Assembly: GCA_910574935.1 (NCBI GenBank)
Contig: CAJTCU010000008.1
Span: 1 to 64,000 of the forward strand
DNA from: Oscillospiraceae bacterium
GTDB lineage: Bacteria; Bacillota; Clostridia; Oscillospirales; Acutalibacteraceae
DNA length: 64,000 nt
Reading direction: 5' to 3'
Shown: piece by piece, positions 1-8,155 of the stretch
How positions within the stretch are numbered: the first letter of the stretch is position 1
Layout: the number at the start of each line of letters is the position of its first letter
The notes under the pieces: model-generated
Seen by the model: the letters and a program-made list of their open reading frames with translations, nothing else
The model's database searches: none
Told to the model about the DNA's origin: nothing
Translations under genes and position numbers: made by a program

Positions 1-1
1 G

Positions 2-154
2 AAGCTCTCTGTGCATACTGGGAATCTTCCTTATACGGCGCAGGATATCTCTCATAACATTCATTCATTTATGCGTCGGCTCCAGCATAATCCCTCTCGG
101 GTTATTCGTTTTTTCCTCCATCCGCTTCTTTCCTATCTTTCGGCGGAGGAGTAA
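2..154 (+). CDS. C-terminal fragment of an unidentified protein (truncated by window start)
   Basis: An open frame enters from the left edge and ends at a TAA at 152-154, followed by two more in-frame TAA codons. The 50 visible residues are basic in the middle and end with a hydrophobic stretch and the residues SAEE. I do not recognise the family. A transposase or recombinase tail is possible, but no catalytic motif is visible. Whether it is coding at all rests only on the open frame and the triple stop. Confidence 0.35.
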   Translation, partial: KLSVHTGNLPYTAQDISHNIHSFMRRLQHNPSRVIRFFLHPLLSYLSAEE

Positions 155-715
155 TAATAAAAAACCAACAGGGCGGAAACCAGGTTTGTCACCCATAACC
201 ATTGCTTTTAACAGGAAGGGGTGATATAATGGATTCGAAAGCAAGCGTTCACACCCAGGGAAAAGCCCTGAAACGTGAAACGAGAGTTACGCTTGCTGAA
301 CGCTTTCTCTTCTTGCTTTGTAAAAGCGCTGGCTTTCTCCCAGCGGATTTATAATATATCCATGAATTGTAAGAAATTTGCAATGGGAAAGGAGAGAAAA
401 CGTTGGCTGGGCCTTATAGAGCTGGATGGAGTTCCCACAGGGGGCGGAACAGCGAATCCGCCTTTGACGCGGGGGCTTTTGACGAAACCCTAGAGACAAA
501 TCTGGCTGCGGGCCGTCCAGTGTATGCGGCCTGTGGGAGCGTGGTGGAGGAGCAGCCTTGACAAATGGGTGCTGGAATCATAAAAACTGCGTCCTGGGCC
601 CCATTGGGAGCGAAAGTTTACATAGCGGCCGTCTGGGGGCAGCCCCCCGGCCATGGAGCTTTCTTTAAAGCTTCCCGAATCACAAGCAAATCATATGATA
701 AAAAGGAGTCGTTCC
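155..715. other. Non-coding stretch upstream of the malic enzyme gene
   Basis: No convincing gene is visible. A 72-codon open frame at 275-493 lacks a ribosome binding site and has unprotein-like composition. A GC-rich inverted repeat (GGCCG...CGGCC enclosing GGGGG-CA-CCCCC) lies at about 625-651, just upstream of the malic enzyme start, and could be a transcript-end or leader hairpin. No clear -35/-10 pair was found. Confidence 0.4.
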
Positions 716-1888
716 ATGGACTACAGTCAAAAAGCACTGGAAATGCACAAGGCCTGGCGGGGGAAAATCCGCGTGGAAGCCATTTGCCCTGTGGGCAGCC
801 AAGAGGAGCTTTCGGTGGCCTATACCCCGGGCGTGGCGGCCCCCTGTCTGGAGATTGCCAAAGATCCGGACCTTTCCTATCAATATACAGCCCGGGGCAG
901 CTTGGTGGCAGTGGTCACCGACGGCACTGCCGTGCTGGGCCTGGGCGATATTGGCCCAGAAGCCGGAATGCCGGTGATGGAGGGCAAGTGCGCCCTGTTC
1001 AAGCGCTTTGCCGGGGTGGACGCTTTCCCGCTGTGCGTCCGTTCCAAGGATGTGGACGAGATCGTCCGTACGGTGGAGCTGATTGCCGGGTCCTTTGGGG
1101 CTATAAATCTAGAAGATATTGCAGCGCCCCGCTGCTTTGAGGTGGAGCGTAAGCTGCAAGAACGCCTGGACATCCCGGTATTCCACGACGACCAGCACGG
1201 CACCGCCGTGGTAGTGGCCGCGGCTATGCTAAATGCTTTAAGGCTGGTGGGCAAAGAGATTGGAGAGGTCTCGGCAGTGGTCAACGGCGCTGGGGCGGCG
1301 GGTACGGCCTGCACCCGGCTGCTGATGTCCCTTGGACTGAAAAACGTGGTGGTCTGCGACCGCCAGGGGGTCCTTTGCCCAGGGCTGGAGGGGATGACCC
1401 CCGCCCAGGCCCAGCTGGCCGAAGAAACCAACCCCCAGAGGCTGCGGGGGAGCCTGGCCGACGCTATGAAGGGTGCGGATGTGTTTATGGGCTTTTCCGC
1501 CCCGGGCTGCGTTACCAAAGAGATGGTGCAAAGCATGGCCCGGGACGCGATTGTGTTTCCCTGCGCCAACCCGGTGCCTGAGATCTTCCCGGAGGAGGCC
1601 CTGGAGGCCGGAGCCCGGGTGGTGGGTTCCGGCCGGTCGGACCGGCCCAACCAGATTAACAATGTGTTGGCGTTCCCAGGCATTTTCAAGGGCGCGCTAA
1701 GCGTGCGGGCCCGGGAGATCAACAGCCGGATGAAGGTGGCCGCCGCACAGGCTCTGGCCGGGCTGATCAGCCAGCCTCGGGAGGACTCCATTATTCCCAG
1801 CGCCTTTGATGAGCGGGTGGCCCCGGCCATTGCGGCGGCAGTGGCCCAGGCGGCAGTGGAGACCGGCGTGGCCCGGGTCAAATCATGA
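716..1888 (+). CDS. NAD(P)-dependent malic enzyme (short bacterial form)
   Basis: Oxidatively decarboxylates L-malate to pyruvate and CO2 with reduction of NAD(P), linking C4 acids to pyruvate in the cytoplasm. The 390-residue length fits the short bacterial family without a phosphotransacetylase tail. Visible family blocks in order are YTPGVAAPC near the N-terminus, GDIGPEAGMPVMEGKCALFK, the metal-binding region INLEDIAAPRCFEVE, FHDDQHGTAVV, the Rossmann dinucleotide motif GAGAAG, FPCANPVPEI, and the C-terminal RPNQINNVLAFPG. The start was placed at the ATG at 716 because AAAAGGAG lies just before it; the same frame is open back to 653 but has no ribosome binding site there. It seems monocistronic and is followed directly by a family A repeat. 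Cofactor preference cannot be read from the sequence. Confidence 0.95.
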   Translation: MDYSQKALEMHKAWRGKIRVEAICPVGSQEELSVAYTPGVAAPCLEIAKDPDLSYQYTARGSLVAVVTDGTAVLGLGDIGPEAGMPVMEGKCALFKRFAGVDAFPLCVRSKDVDEIVRTVELIAGSFGAINLEDIAAPRCFEVERKLQERLDIPVFHDDQHGTAVVVAAAMLNALRLVGKEIGEVSAVVNGAGAAGTACTRLLMSLGLKNVVVCDRQGVLCPGLEGMTPAQAQLAEETNPQRLRGSLADAMKGADVFMGFSAPGCVTKEMVQSMARDAIVFPCANPVPEIFPEEALEAGARVVGSGRSDRPNQINNVLAFPGIFKGALSVRAREINSRMKVAAAQALAGLISQPREDSIIPSAFDERVAPAIAAAVAQAAVETGVARVKS

Positions 1889-1890
1889 TG

Positions 1891-2054
1891 AGGGTGTGTT
1901 GGAACATAGAGGAAATCAGGGATTTTGGGTCAGAAGTGGTCAGATCCCAGGAAAAAACCGCAAGACAACCGGCCGGTTGACGAGGATTTTTGACGCGGAA
2001 GATGGTCGCTTATGGGCAAAAGACGGCGTTTTAGATGTTTCAAACAAGCTCTAG
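1891..2054 (+). repeat. Dispersed structured repeat, family A, copy 1 (degenerate ends)
   Basis: About 164 bp that align with 31970-32137 and 57204-57368. Shared landmarks are an AAGGA/CAGGAAAAAACCGCAAG block, a short hairpin, GACGAGGATTTTTGACG and GAAGATG, then GGGCAAAA and TTTCAAACAAGC at the right end. The internal hairpin here is CAACC-GGCC-GGTTG, different in sequence from the other copies but still paired. The terminal inverted repeats have decayed (AGGGTGTGTTGGAA against CTTGTTTGAA). It starts three bases after the malic enzyme stop codon. Confidence 0.8.
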
Positions 2055-2334
2055 GCTCTTGTGAAAATTATCTTTATTGAGGAATAAGAAACTGCCAGGA
2101 GATCACTTACTGGTTTGGCGGGGTCAGAACGAGAGGAATGCTTTTGCAGGAACTTTTCGCCACGGGAGGGCCTGTTTACGTCTTACGGCAAGACCTTTGA
2201 CCTTGGGGCGTGGAGATTCCAGTGCTGACTACGTCAAGGGACCAGCGGTCCTGGTCTTAACCGCGGTCTGGGGATTTTGCCCTGGACCCGCCGATTTCCC
2301 AAAAGGCATATTGATAGAGGAGGGGATGATTCCC
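2055..2334 (+). other. Leader region before the ECF transporter gene
   Basis: About 280 bp without a gene. It contains a small inverted repeat (GACCAG-CGGTC-CTGGTC near 2241-2257). I checked by eye for conserved cores of the TPP, THF and preQ1 riboswitches, which often precede ECF S components, and did not see any. An in-frame upstream extension of the ECF gene to 2077 exists but lacks a ribosome binding site. Confidence 0.35.
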
Positions 2335-2916
2335 ATGGAAAATCAAACCAAGCATAAAAAAGTTTCTGTCTACCAGCTGGCGCTGCTGGGGCTGTTTGCG
2401 GCCCTGGTGTTCGCGGGCAGTAAAATTGAGGTGCCCATTCCCGTGGCCATTGGCGACGTTAGCCGTATTCACTTGGGCAATATCTTCTGCCTGCTTTCCG
2501 GCTTTGTGCTGGGGCCGGTGTATGGAGGCCTGGCGGCGGGCATTGGCTCGGCGCTGTACGATATGATGAATCCAGCGTACATTACCTCGGCTCCCTTTAC
2601 CTTTGTATTCAAGTTCGCGCTGGCGGCGGTATGTGGGCTAATTGCCTATGCCGGGCAGCATAAAGGCGAGCACCACGGGCTGAACATTGCCGCGGCGGTG
2701 GGTGGCAGCGTGACCTATATGGCGCTGTACCTGGGAAAAAGCTTTGTACAAGGGCTGCTGCTGGGCAGCGAAATGGGCGCGGTGCTGACAGCCCTGGCCA
2801 CCAAACTGGTGACGTCCAGCGTGAATGCGGCCATTGCGGTGGCGGTTTCGGTACCGCTGTATACAGTGGTGCGGCTGGCCCTGAAGAGAAGCCACCTGCT
2901 GGAGAAAATGGTGTAA
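2335..2916 (+). CDS. ECF transporter S component (substrate-binding membrane subunit)
   Basis: A 193-residue membrane protein with about five to six hydrophobic segments. It is the type that captures a vitamin or similar micronutrient and docks on a shared EcfT/EcfA1A2 energising module encoded elsewhere. Typical S-component features are the short charged N-terminus, a first helix beginning VYQLALLGLFAALVF, the stretch GDVSRIHLGNIFCLL, a glycine-rich helix (GPVYGGLAAGIGSALYD) and a lysine-rich C-terminus. The ATG at 2335 was chosen because GAGGAGGGG ends about ten bases upstream; the ATG at 2326 is too close to it. The substrate cannot be told from the sequence, and no riboswitch was recognised to give a clue. 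A strong hairpin terminator follows. Confidence 0.8.
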   Translation: MENQTKHKKVSVYQLALLGLFAALVFAGSKIEVPIPVAIGDVSRIHLGNIFCLLSGFVLGPVYGGLAAGIGSALYDMMNPAYITSAPFTFVFKFALAAVCGLIAYAGQHKGEHHGLNIAAAVGGSVTYMALYLGKSFVQGLLLGSEMGAVLTALATKLVTSSVNAAIAVAVSVPLYTVVRLALKRSHLLEKMV

Positions 2917-2930
2917 ACAAGAACGGTAAA

Positions 2931-2977
2931 AAAGAGCGCTGCACAGTAGAAACTCGCTGTGCAGCGCTCTTTAAATT
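2931..2977. terminator. Bidirectional intrinsic terminator between convergent genes
   Basis: A perfect 16-bp stem (2931-2946 pairs with 2957-2972) with a 10-base loop. It is bordered by an A-run on the left and TTTAAATTTTT on the right, so it can end transcripts from both the ECF gene and the minus-strand membrane protein gene. Confidence 0.9.
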
Positions 2978-2990
2978 TTTGGGGGCGGCC

Positions 2991-4046
2991 TTATTGGCCG
3001 TCCTCTTTCCCTTTGTAGATCAGCTGGTCCACTACCACCAGCAGCGCCCCGGCAATAACCACCAAGTAATAGGTAAAGAACCGCCATACCATTACAGCGG
3101 CGTACAGGTCGTTATTTACAAAATACGGCCGCAGAAAGTTGGAGAAGCCGATCTCTTGGGCCCCCGAAGCCCCAGGCATGGGCATAAAAGACACTGAAAC
3201 CTGCAAAAGGCTCTGCATGGCCACAATTTCCCCGTAGCCAACCTGCCCATAGCCAAAGGCCCGGTATACAAAGTACAGTACGCTCATCTGTAAAATGAAC
3301 TGGGGGATGGACAGCAGAATCCCCCACAGTACACTCCATTTCTTCGTTTTAAAGTCATCGGTGTAGCTGTCGAAGTCCGCCTCGAACTTGTCGATGGTTT
3401 CGGCAAAGTGGAACCGGGCGGAGAGCTTTTTAAAACGCCCGGCCAGCCACTTGGCAAAACGGCAGATGACCCCCAGCACCGGCCGGCAGAACATGGAGCC
3501 AAAAAACAGAATGGAGCCGCCGTTGATCAGCAGGCCCACCACGATGAAGGGGAGGATCCGGGGGTTTTCCCGGGCAATTTTGTCATGCATCAAGAAAAAG
3601 GCCACCGCTGAACACAGCACAAACGCGCACTGGTAGCAAAAGAATTTCATAATGAGTACCGCGGTGGAAAGGCCCACGGGAATCTTGTCCCGGCGCAGAT
3701 AGGCGGCCTGCATGGGCTGGCCGCCGGTGGAGCTGGGGGTAATATAGGAATAATAGATGCCGATCAGGCTAATTTTCAAGCTGGTGCCCCAGCTCATGGG
3801 CAGGCTTTGGCTGCGCATCAAAAGCCGGATAATGCCGCCCTCGAAAAAGAAAAACACCACAGTGACCACCACGCCGGTAAAAAGGAAACCGGGGGTCAGG
3901 TGGGTAAGGGTATAGAACACGTTGGAAAATTCCCGGTTAAAGATACCGAAAAGCACCACGGCCACAATGGTGGCCCCGATGTAGAGAAGGCTCCAGGGGA
4001 TTTTTTTCTTTTTTGAGGAGATTTCTGTGGGGTTCAAGTTCTGCAT
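2991..4046 (-). CDS. Lysylphosphatidylglycerol synthase/flippase-like membrane protein (YbhN/UPF0104 family)
   Basis: A 351-residue integral membrane protein with about eight hydrophobic segments, matching the membrane domain of MprF (LPG_synthase_TM, also called UPF0104/YbhN) but lacking any cytosolic aminoacyl-transferase domain. Family hallmarks are TPSSTGGQPMQAAYL at about residues 103-117 and the second conserved turn MPMPGASGAQE at about 290-300. Members without the transferase domain are thought to flip lipids or glycolipids; what this one moves is unknown. The N-terminus begins with a lysine-rich stretch. It is transcribed toward the ECF gene, shares its bidirectional terminator, and lies downstream of mreB on the same strand with a 120-bp gap. 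Confidence 0.85.
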   Translation of the reverse strand: MQNLNPTEISSKKKKIPWSLLYIGATIVAVVLFGIFNREFSNVFYTLTHLTPGFLFTGVVVTVVFFFFEGGIIRLLMRSQSLPMSWGTSLKISLIGIYYSYITPSSTGGQPMQAAYLRRDKIPVGLSTAVLIMKFFCYQCAFVLCSAVAFFLMHDKIARENPRILPFIVVGLLINGGSILFFGSMFCRPVLGVICRFAKWLAGRFKKLSARFHFAETIDKFEADFDSYTDDFKTKKWSVLWGILLSIPQFILQMSVLYFVYRAFGYGQVGYGEIVAMQSLLQVSVSFMPMPGASGAQEIGFSNFLRPYFVNNDLYAAVMVWRFFTYYLVVIAGALLVVVDQLIYKGKEDGQ

Positions 4047-4166
4047 CCTTCCTTCCGTGCTGGTTTATTATAAGGAACGGGTCCGCTTTCGGCAGGATAA
4101 AAGCTCCTGCCGAAAGCTTTATCAAAATGGTGTCGCGCCATTTCAAATAGACGCCCAAGCCGGCCT

Positions 4167-5186
4167 TTACAGGGACATTAGCGGGTTAATGCGCCCGTGC
4201 TCGCCCCGGTCCATTTTATCTATGTATTTAATGGCCCGCCCCGCCCCAATGACCACGCAGTTTTCTGGGCTGTCAAAGCTGACTACCGGAATTTTGGTCT
4301 TTTTTGAGAGCAGAATGGAGAGGCCGTACAGGTTGGCGGAACCGCCGGTAAGATAAATGCCGTCGGTAAAAATGTCTGCCAGCAGCTCTGGCGGGGTGGC
4401 CTCCAGGGTGGCCTGCACAGTACGCACAATGGCAATGGCGGGCTCAATAAGGGCCTCGATCATGTCGTCTGAGGTCATGACCGTGGTCTGGGGCAGGCCG
4501 GTGACCATGTCCAGCCCCTTTAGGGTATAGGTGGTCAGCTGGCGGCGGGGGTAGGCACAGCCAATAGCAATTTTAGCGGCCTCAGCCATACGGTCTCCAA
4601 TAATTAGATTAAACTTACGGCGCACATATTTGATGATTGCCTCATTGAAATCGTCCCCGGCAATATGGGTAGAGTTAGCTATGGCAATGCCGTTTAAGGA
4701 GATCACAGCCATATCCGTAGTGCCCTCGCCCACGTCTACAATCATGCAGCCATGGGGAGCGGCAATGTCCACCCCGGCTCCAATAGCGGCGGCCACAGGC
4801 TCTTCAATCAGACAGACCTTCCGCACCCCGGCCGCGCCAATGGCATCCACCACGGCGCGCTTTTCCACCTCGGTGACCCCGCAGGGTACGCTGACCACCA
4901 CCCGGGGCATAAACACCCGGCTGCGGCCTACCTGCCGCAGGTAGTAGGCGATTAGATGCTCGGCCAGGGATAGATCAGAGATCACGCCGTTGCACATGGG
5001 GTGGGCAACCGTGACCCGGTCCGAGGTGCGGCCCAGCATGGCGTAGGCCTCGGTGCCGATGGCAATGATCTCATCGGTCATATTGTCCACGGCAATAATG
5101 GCGGGCTCGTTTAAAACAATGCCCTTGCCGTCTTGATAGACCTTGAACCGGGCGGTGCCCAGGTCTATGGCGATGTCGTTTCCCAT
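4167..5186 (-). CDS. MreB/Mbl-family actin-like cell-shape protein
   Basis: A cytoskeletal ATPase that forms membrane-bound filaments guiding lateral cell-wall synthesis. The 339-residue protein carries the actin-fold blocks: phosphate-1 IDLGTARFKVY near the N-terminus, the VVVSVPCGVTEVEKRAV segment, IEEPVAAAIGAG, phosphate-2 DVGEGTTDMAVISL and the adenosine block LTGGSANLYGLS. Phosphate-2 is normally DIGGGT; here the second glycine is glutamate. The ATG at 5186 was chosen because AGGAAGG lies about ten bases upstream; the TTG at 5207 would overlap that site. A good promoter is found on the minus strand at 5268-5296. It stands alone, without mreC/mreD, so it may be an Mbl/MreBH-type paralogue rather than the main mreB. 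Confidence 0.9.
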   Translation of the reverse strand: MGNDIAIDLGTARFKVYQDGKGIVLNEPAIIAVDNMTDEIIAIGTEAYAMLGRTSDRVTVAHPMCNGVISDLSLAEHLIAYYLRQVGRSRVFMPRVVVSVPCGVTEVEKRAVVDAIGAAGVRKVCLIEEPVAAAIGAGVDIAAPHGCMIVDVGEGTTDMAVISLNGIAIANSTHIAGDDFNEAIIKYVRRKFNLIIGDRMAEAAKIAIGCAYPRRQLTTYTLKGLDMVTGLPQTTVMTSDDMIEALIEPAIAIVRTVQATLEATPPELLADIFTDGIYLTGGSANLYGLSILLSKKTKIPVVSFDSPENCVVIGAGRAIKYIDKMDRGEHGRINPLMSL

Positions 5187-5267
5187 GGAATCCTTGTCCT
5201 TCCTCAAGACCCTAACGATGCTATAAATTGGGTCCCAGTACTTCTCCCAAGCAATATATATAGAGTT

Positions 5268-5296
5268 ATTATAACACAGTATGCGGGATATTTCAA
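5268..5296 (-). promoter_or_regulatory. SigmaA-type promoter for the MreB-family gene
   Basis: On the minus strand TTGAAA (5291-5296) and TATAAT (5268-5273) are separated by 17 bases, about 80 bases upstream of the start codon. Confidence 0.75.
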
Positions 5297-5312
5297 CAGG
5301 GAATCGTGGGGT

Positions 5313-5452
5313 GAGAGTCCAAAAGAAGAGTTTGTGACGAAAGAGTGGCCTCCGGCGGTTTAGGGGTTCTACCCCTAAAAACCCCGCAACCTTTGAAAAG
5401 GTTGACGAAACTTTTACCGCTCGCCTTTAAACCCTTCATTTTGGACACGCCC
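5313..5452 (+). repeat. Dispersed structured repeat, family C, copy 1
   Basis: Bounded by GTCCAAAA (5317-5324) and its inverse TTTTGGAC (5439-5446). Inside are GAAGAGTTTGTGACGAAAGA, GGCCTCCGGCGG, a hairpin AGGGGTTCTACCCCT, ACCCCGCAACC and a hairpin AACCTTTGAAAAGGTT followed by GACGAAACTTTT. The same order occurs at 54418-54860, and a reverse-oriented fragment lies at 16842-16893. It occupies most of the 350-bp gap between the MreB gene and the next gene. Confidence 0.75.
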
Positions 5453-5536
5453 TCGTGGGGGAGGGGGGCGCTTAAAAACGTTCCCGGCGCCTGTGGCATA
5501 TACTGTTACTAAAAAATATCCCGGGAGGGACATGCA

Positions 5537-5971
5537 ATGGACCATTCGTTTGGCCTTTATCCCCAAAAAACCCCTAAGAGCCAGGTGGAAATCTCTAAGG
5601 ATGCGTTGGCCAGTGGGATTCAATTGATCGACCAGTCCCAAAGCTACCTGCGCACCATTATGCTGGGACTGGCGCTGCAATATAAATCCCTATCTATGGA
5701 ACGGGAGACGCTGATGGGCTGCCAGGAGGCAGGGCCAGACCCGGTGAACGTGCAGGCGGCGGCCTCGCTGGTGACCCTTTGCGCGTTGTTTGGCTTTCAA
5801 CGGCAGACCCAGAACTTGGCAGCGCAAGCGGCTCAAGCTGGGGGAATCTGTGATCAAACAGACATAAATCTGGGTGCGGTCAGCATTTTGGTGACTATGA
5901 TGCGGCTTTTGCGGCTATTTGGACAGAAAGGAGAGAACGAGCTGGAGGAGCTGGATGATCCAATAGTATAA
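5537..5971 (+). CDS. Hypothetical protein, 144 residues
   Basis: I do not recognise this family. The start is supported by GGAGGG seven bases before the ATG. The protein is predicted largely alpha-helical, with two moderately hydrophobic stretches (about 45-60 and 78-95), a run of Gln/Ala (QTQNLAAQAAQAGG) and an acidic C-terminus (ELEELDDP). There is no signal peptide or obvious catalytic motif. It stands alone between a family C repeat and an intrinsic terminator, so it is probably a genuine monocistronic gene. Confidence 0.7.
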   Translation: MDHSFGLYPQKTPKSQVEISKDALASGIQLIDQSQSYLRTIMLGLALQYKSLSMERETLMGCQEAGPDPVNVQAAASLVTLCALFGFQRQTQNLAAQAAQAGGICDQTDINLGAVSILVTMMRLLRLFGQKGENELEELDDPIV

Positions 5972-5999
5972 AGACTTAGAGCTAAACCTACAAAACAAG

Positions 6000-6036
6000 A
6001 AAATCTGCGGGGAGGCGCTCCTGGGCAGATTTTTTT
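6000..6036 (+). terminator. Intrinsic terminator after the 144-residue gene
   Basis: AAATCTGC (6001-6008) pairs with GCAGATTT (6025-6032), with an inner GGAG/CTCC stem and a following run of T residues. Confidence 0.85.
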
Positions 6037-6176
6037 GTATAAATCGTTCAAGCATATCGGAACGGCACGGGTAGAAACTGATATAATAAAGCGAAAATAA
6101 TGAATAAACAGTTACAAAATGGTGAAGAGAGCAAGAACTACCGTAAATATGTCCTGCTAATCGTAGAATTTTACTC

Positions 6177-6205
6177 TTTCATTGCGGTGATTCTAGCTAT
6201 ATAAT
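6177..6205 (+). promoter_or_regulatory. Probable promoter of the sugar ABC transporter genes
   Basis: TTTCAT (6177-6182) and TATAAT (6200-6205) with a 17-base spacer, about 40 bases before the first permease gene. The -35 hexamer is weak, which fits an activator-dependent promoter. A second TATAAT at 6082-6087 has no good -35 box. Confidence 0.5.
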
Positions 6206-6244
6206 GTAAGCACGTGATATAAAATTTTGTAAGGAGGAACGTCA

Positions 6245-7171
6245 ATGAAGAAGTATGGGTTCTTTCACGAGCTGAAGAAGAACAAAGCATTGTTCTTGAT
6301 GGCCGCGCCATCCATTCTCCTCACATTCTTTTTGTCGTATCTGCCCATGTCCGGCCTAGTGCTGGCGTTTAAGAACTATCGCTACGACAAAGGCATTTTT
6401 GGCAGCGACTGGAATGGCTTTGACAACTTCGCCTATCTCTTCCAGTCCGGCGCGGGGTGGACCATTACTCGCAACACCATTTTGTACAACCTGCTGAACC
6501 TGATTACCTCTCAGCTGCTGGCCGTTATCGTGGCCATTGTAATCTCTGAGATGATCGGCAAGCTGTACAAGCGCGTGGTGCAGTCTGTTATTTTCCTGCC
6601 CTATTTCATTTCCTGGGTTATTGTGGGGGTGTTCGCCTTTAACCTGTTCAACTATGAGACAGGCGCTGTGAACAACCTGCTGCATATGCTGGGCATGGAG
6701 CCCATGAACTTCTATACCGCGGAAAACGCCTGGTGGTGGGTCATTATTATATGTTGCTTTAATATGTGGAAGTGGACTGGCTATAACTCCATCATCTACA
6801 TAGCGGCCATTACCAGCATCGACGCCGAGTGCTACGAGGCCGCGGATATTGACGGAGCCAACATCTTCCAGAAGATCTGGTACATCACTTTCCCAGCCAT
6901 CAAGCCCACCATTATTACCATGATTCTCCTTCAGGTGGGGCGCATTCTGCGGGGCGACTTTGAGATGTTCTACCAGCTGATTGGCAGCAACGGCCAGCTG
7001 TTTGACATGACCGACGTGATCGACACCTACGTGTTCCGTTCGCTGACCACCAGCGCGAACCTGGGTATGACTGCCGCCGCTTCTTTCTACCAGTCAGCCC
7101 TATGCTTTATCATTATTATGGTGGTAAACCAGGTGGTCCGCAAGATAGAAGAAGAGTACGCGCTCTTTTAA
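6245..7171 (+). CDS. Carbohydrate ABC transporter permease, LplB type
   Basis: First membrane subunit of a CUT1-type sugar importer. The 308 residues contain six hydrophobic helices, an N-terminus FFHELKKNKALFLMAAPS typical of LplB/YteP permeases and the cytoplasmic EAA loop (YEAADIDGANIFQKIWYITF) that contacts the ATPase. A strong AAGGAGG precedes the ATG. It is followed after 27 bases by the partner permease and then by the binding protein. No ATPase gene is present, as is usual for this class, which shares an MsmX-like ATPase encoded elsewhere. The neighbouring GH42, GH5 and GH30 genes suggest oligosaccharide import. Confidence 0.93.
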   Translation: MKKYGFFHELKKNKALFLMAAPSILLTFFLSYLPMSGLVLAFKNYRYDKGIFGSDWNGFDNFAYLFQSGAGWTITRNTILYNLLNLITSQLLAVIVAIVISEMIGKLYKRVVQSVIFLPYFISWVIVGVFAFNLFNYETGAVNNLLHMLGMEPMNFYTAENAWWWVIIICCFNMWKWTGYNSIIYIAAITSIDAECYEAADIDGANIFQKIWYITFPAIKPTIITMILLQVGRILRGDFEMFYQLIGSNGQLFDMTDVIDTYVFRSLTTSANLGMTAAASFYQSALCFIIIMVVNQVVRKIEEEYALF

Positions 7172-7198
7172 AAACCCTGAGAAAAGGAGGTTTGAGCT

Positions 7199-8113
7199 AT
7201 GCCAGCCACTACTTCTGTTCAGTCCAATAAGATTAAGGTTGCCGGCGCGACAGTGGTGTTTAATATCATTGGCTATATTCTGATTACCATTTTGGCGCTG
7301 ATTTGTCTTATGCCGTTTATCATTCTAATATCCGGCTCGTTCTCCTCGGAGCAGGCGGTCCGCTTCAATGGTCTGGGCCTGCTGCCCCAGGAGTTTACCA
7401 CCGAAGCCTATGAGTATGTGTTCCGCGAGCCCTGGACGATTATCAATGCCTACGGCATCACCATTTTGATCACTGCCATTGGTACCGGCATAGGCCTGAT
7501 TTTGCTAACCATGACGGCTTTCGTGATCAGCCGCAAGGACTTTAAATACCGCAACAAGATTTCCTTCTTCTTTTACTTTACCACTTTATTTAATGGCGGT
7601 ATGGTCTGTACTTACATTTTCTACATCCAGTACTTCCACTTAAAGGACAGTCTTTTGGCCCTGATCTTGCCTGGTCTGACCCCGGTATTTTATATGCTCA
7701 TCATGCGCAACTTCGTAACAGGCATTCCTTCAGCGCTCATTGAGTCCGCCAAGATCGACGGCGCGGGCGAGTTCCGCATCTTCTTCCAGATCGTTCTGCC
7801 CCTTTTGGGCTCTGGCCTTGCTACGATTGGCCTGTTTATGGCCTTGGGGTATTGGAACGACTGGTACAACGCCATGCTGTACATCAACACAGAGTGGAAA
7901 TATCCGCTGCAATACATGCTGTACAACATGACCCAGCAGACCGCCGCTTTGGCCCGCATTGCCAGCCTTTTGGGCATTCAGGTGGAAAACCTGCCCTCTA
8001 CCACCTTGAAGCTGGCCATGGCCGTAATTGCCACCGGTCCTATCGTTCTGCTGTATCCCTTCCTTCAGAAGTACTTTGTTAAAGGTGTTACAATTGGTTC
8101 TGTAAAGGGCTGA
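7199..8113 (+). CDS. Carbohydrate ABC transporter permease, YtcP/LplC type
   Basis: Second membrane subunit of the sugar importer, 304 residues with six hydrophobic helices. The EAA loop is seen at about residues 183-200 (IESAKIDGAGEFRIFFQIV). The C-terminal GVTIGSVKG is the standard ending of the YtcP/LplC family. AAAAGGAGG lies just upstream of the ATG. The two permeases should form a heterodimer with the channel between them. The short spacings to the genes on either side indicate a single transcript. Confidence 0.93.
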   Translation: MPATTSVQSNKIKVAGATVVFNIIGYILITILALICLMPFIILISGSFSSEQAVRFNGLGLLPQEFTTEAYEYVFREPWTIINAYGITILITAIGTGIGLILLTMTAFVISRKDFKYRNKISFFFYFTTLFNGGMVCTYIFYIQYFHLKDSLLALILPGLTPVFYMLIMRNFVTGIPSALIESAKIDGAGEFRIFFQIVLPLLGSGLATIGLFMALGYWNDWYNAMLYINTEWKYPLQYMLYNMTQQTAALARIASLLGIQVENLPSTTLKLAMAVIATGPIVLLYPFLQKYFVKGVTIGSVKG

Positions 8114-8155
8114 TTTGTAATATATATTTCAAACATTTTAGGAGGTAAAATTTCC

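Noticed and set aside
275-493. 72-codon frame upstream of malic enzyme
   Set aside because: No ribosome binding site and low-complexity, unprotein-like content; also opposed by an equal-length minus-strand frame.
880-1881. 333-codon minus-strand open frame opposite malic enzyme
   Set aside because: Shadow of the strongly conserved plus-strand gene; Ala/Ser/Arg-rich composition and no ribosome binding site.
2055-2334. Possible vitamin riboswitch before the ECF S component
   Set aside because: No conserved TPP, THF, preQ1, FMN or cobalamin core could be recognised by eye.
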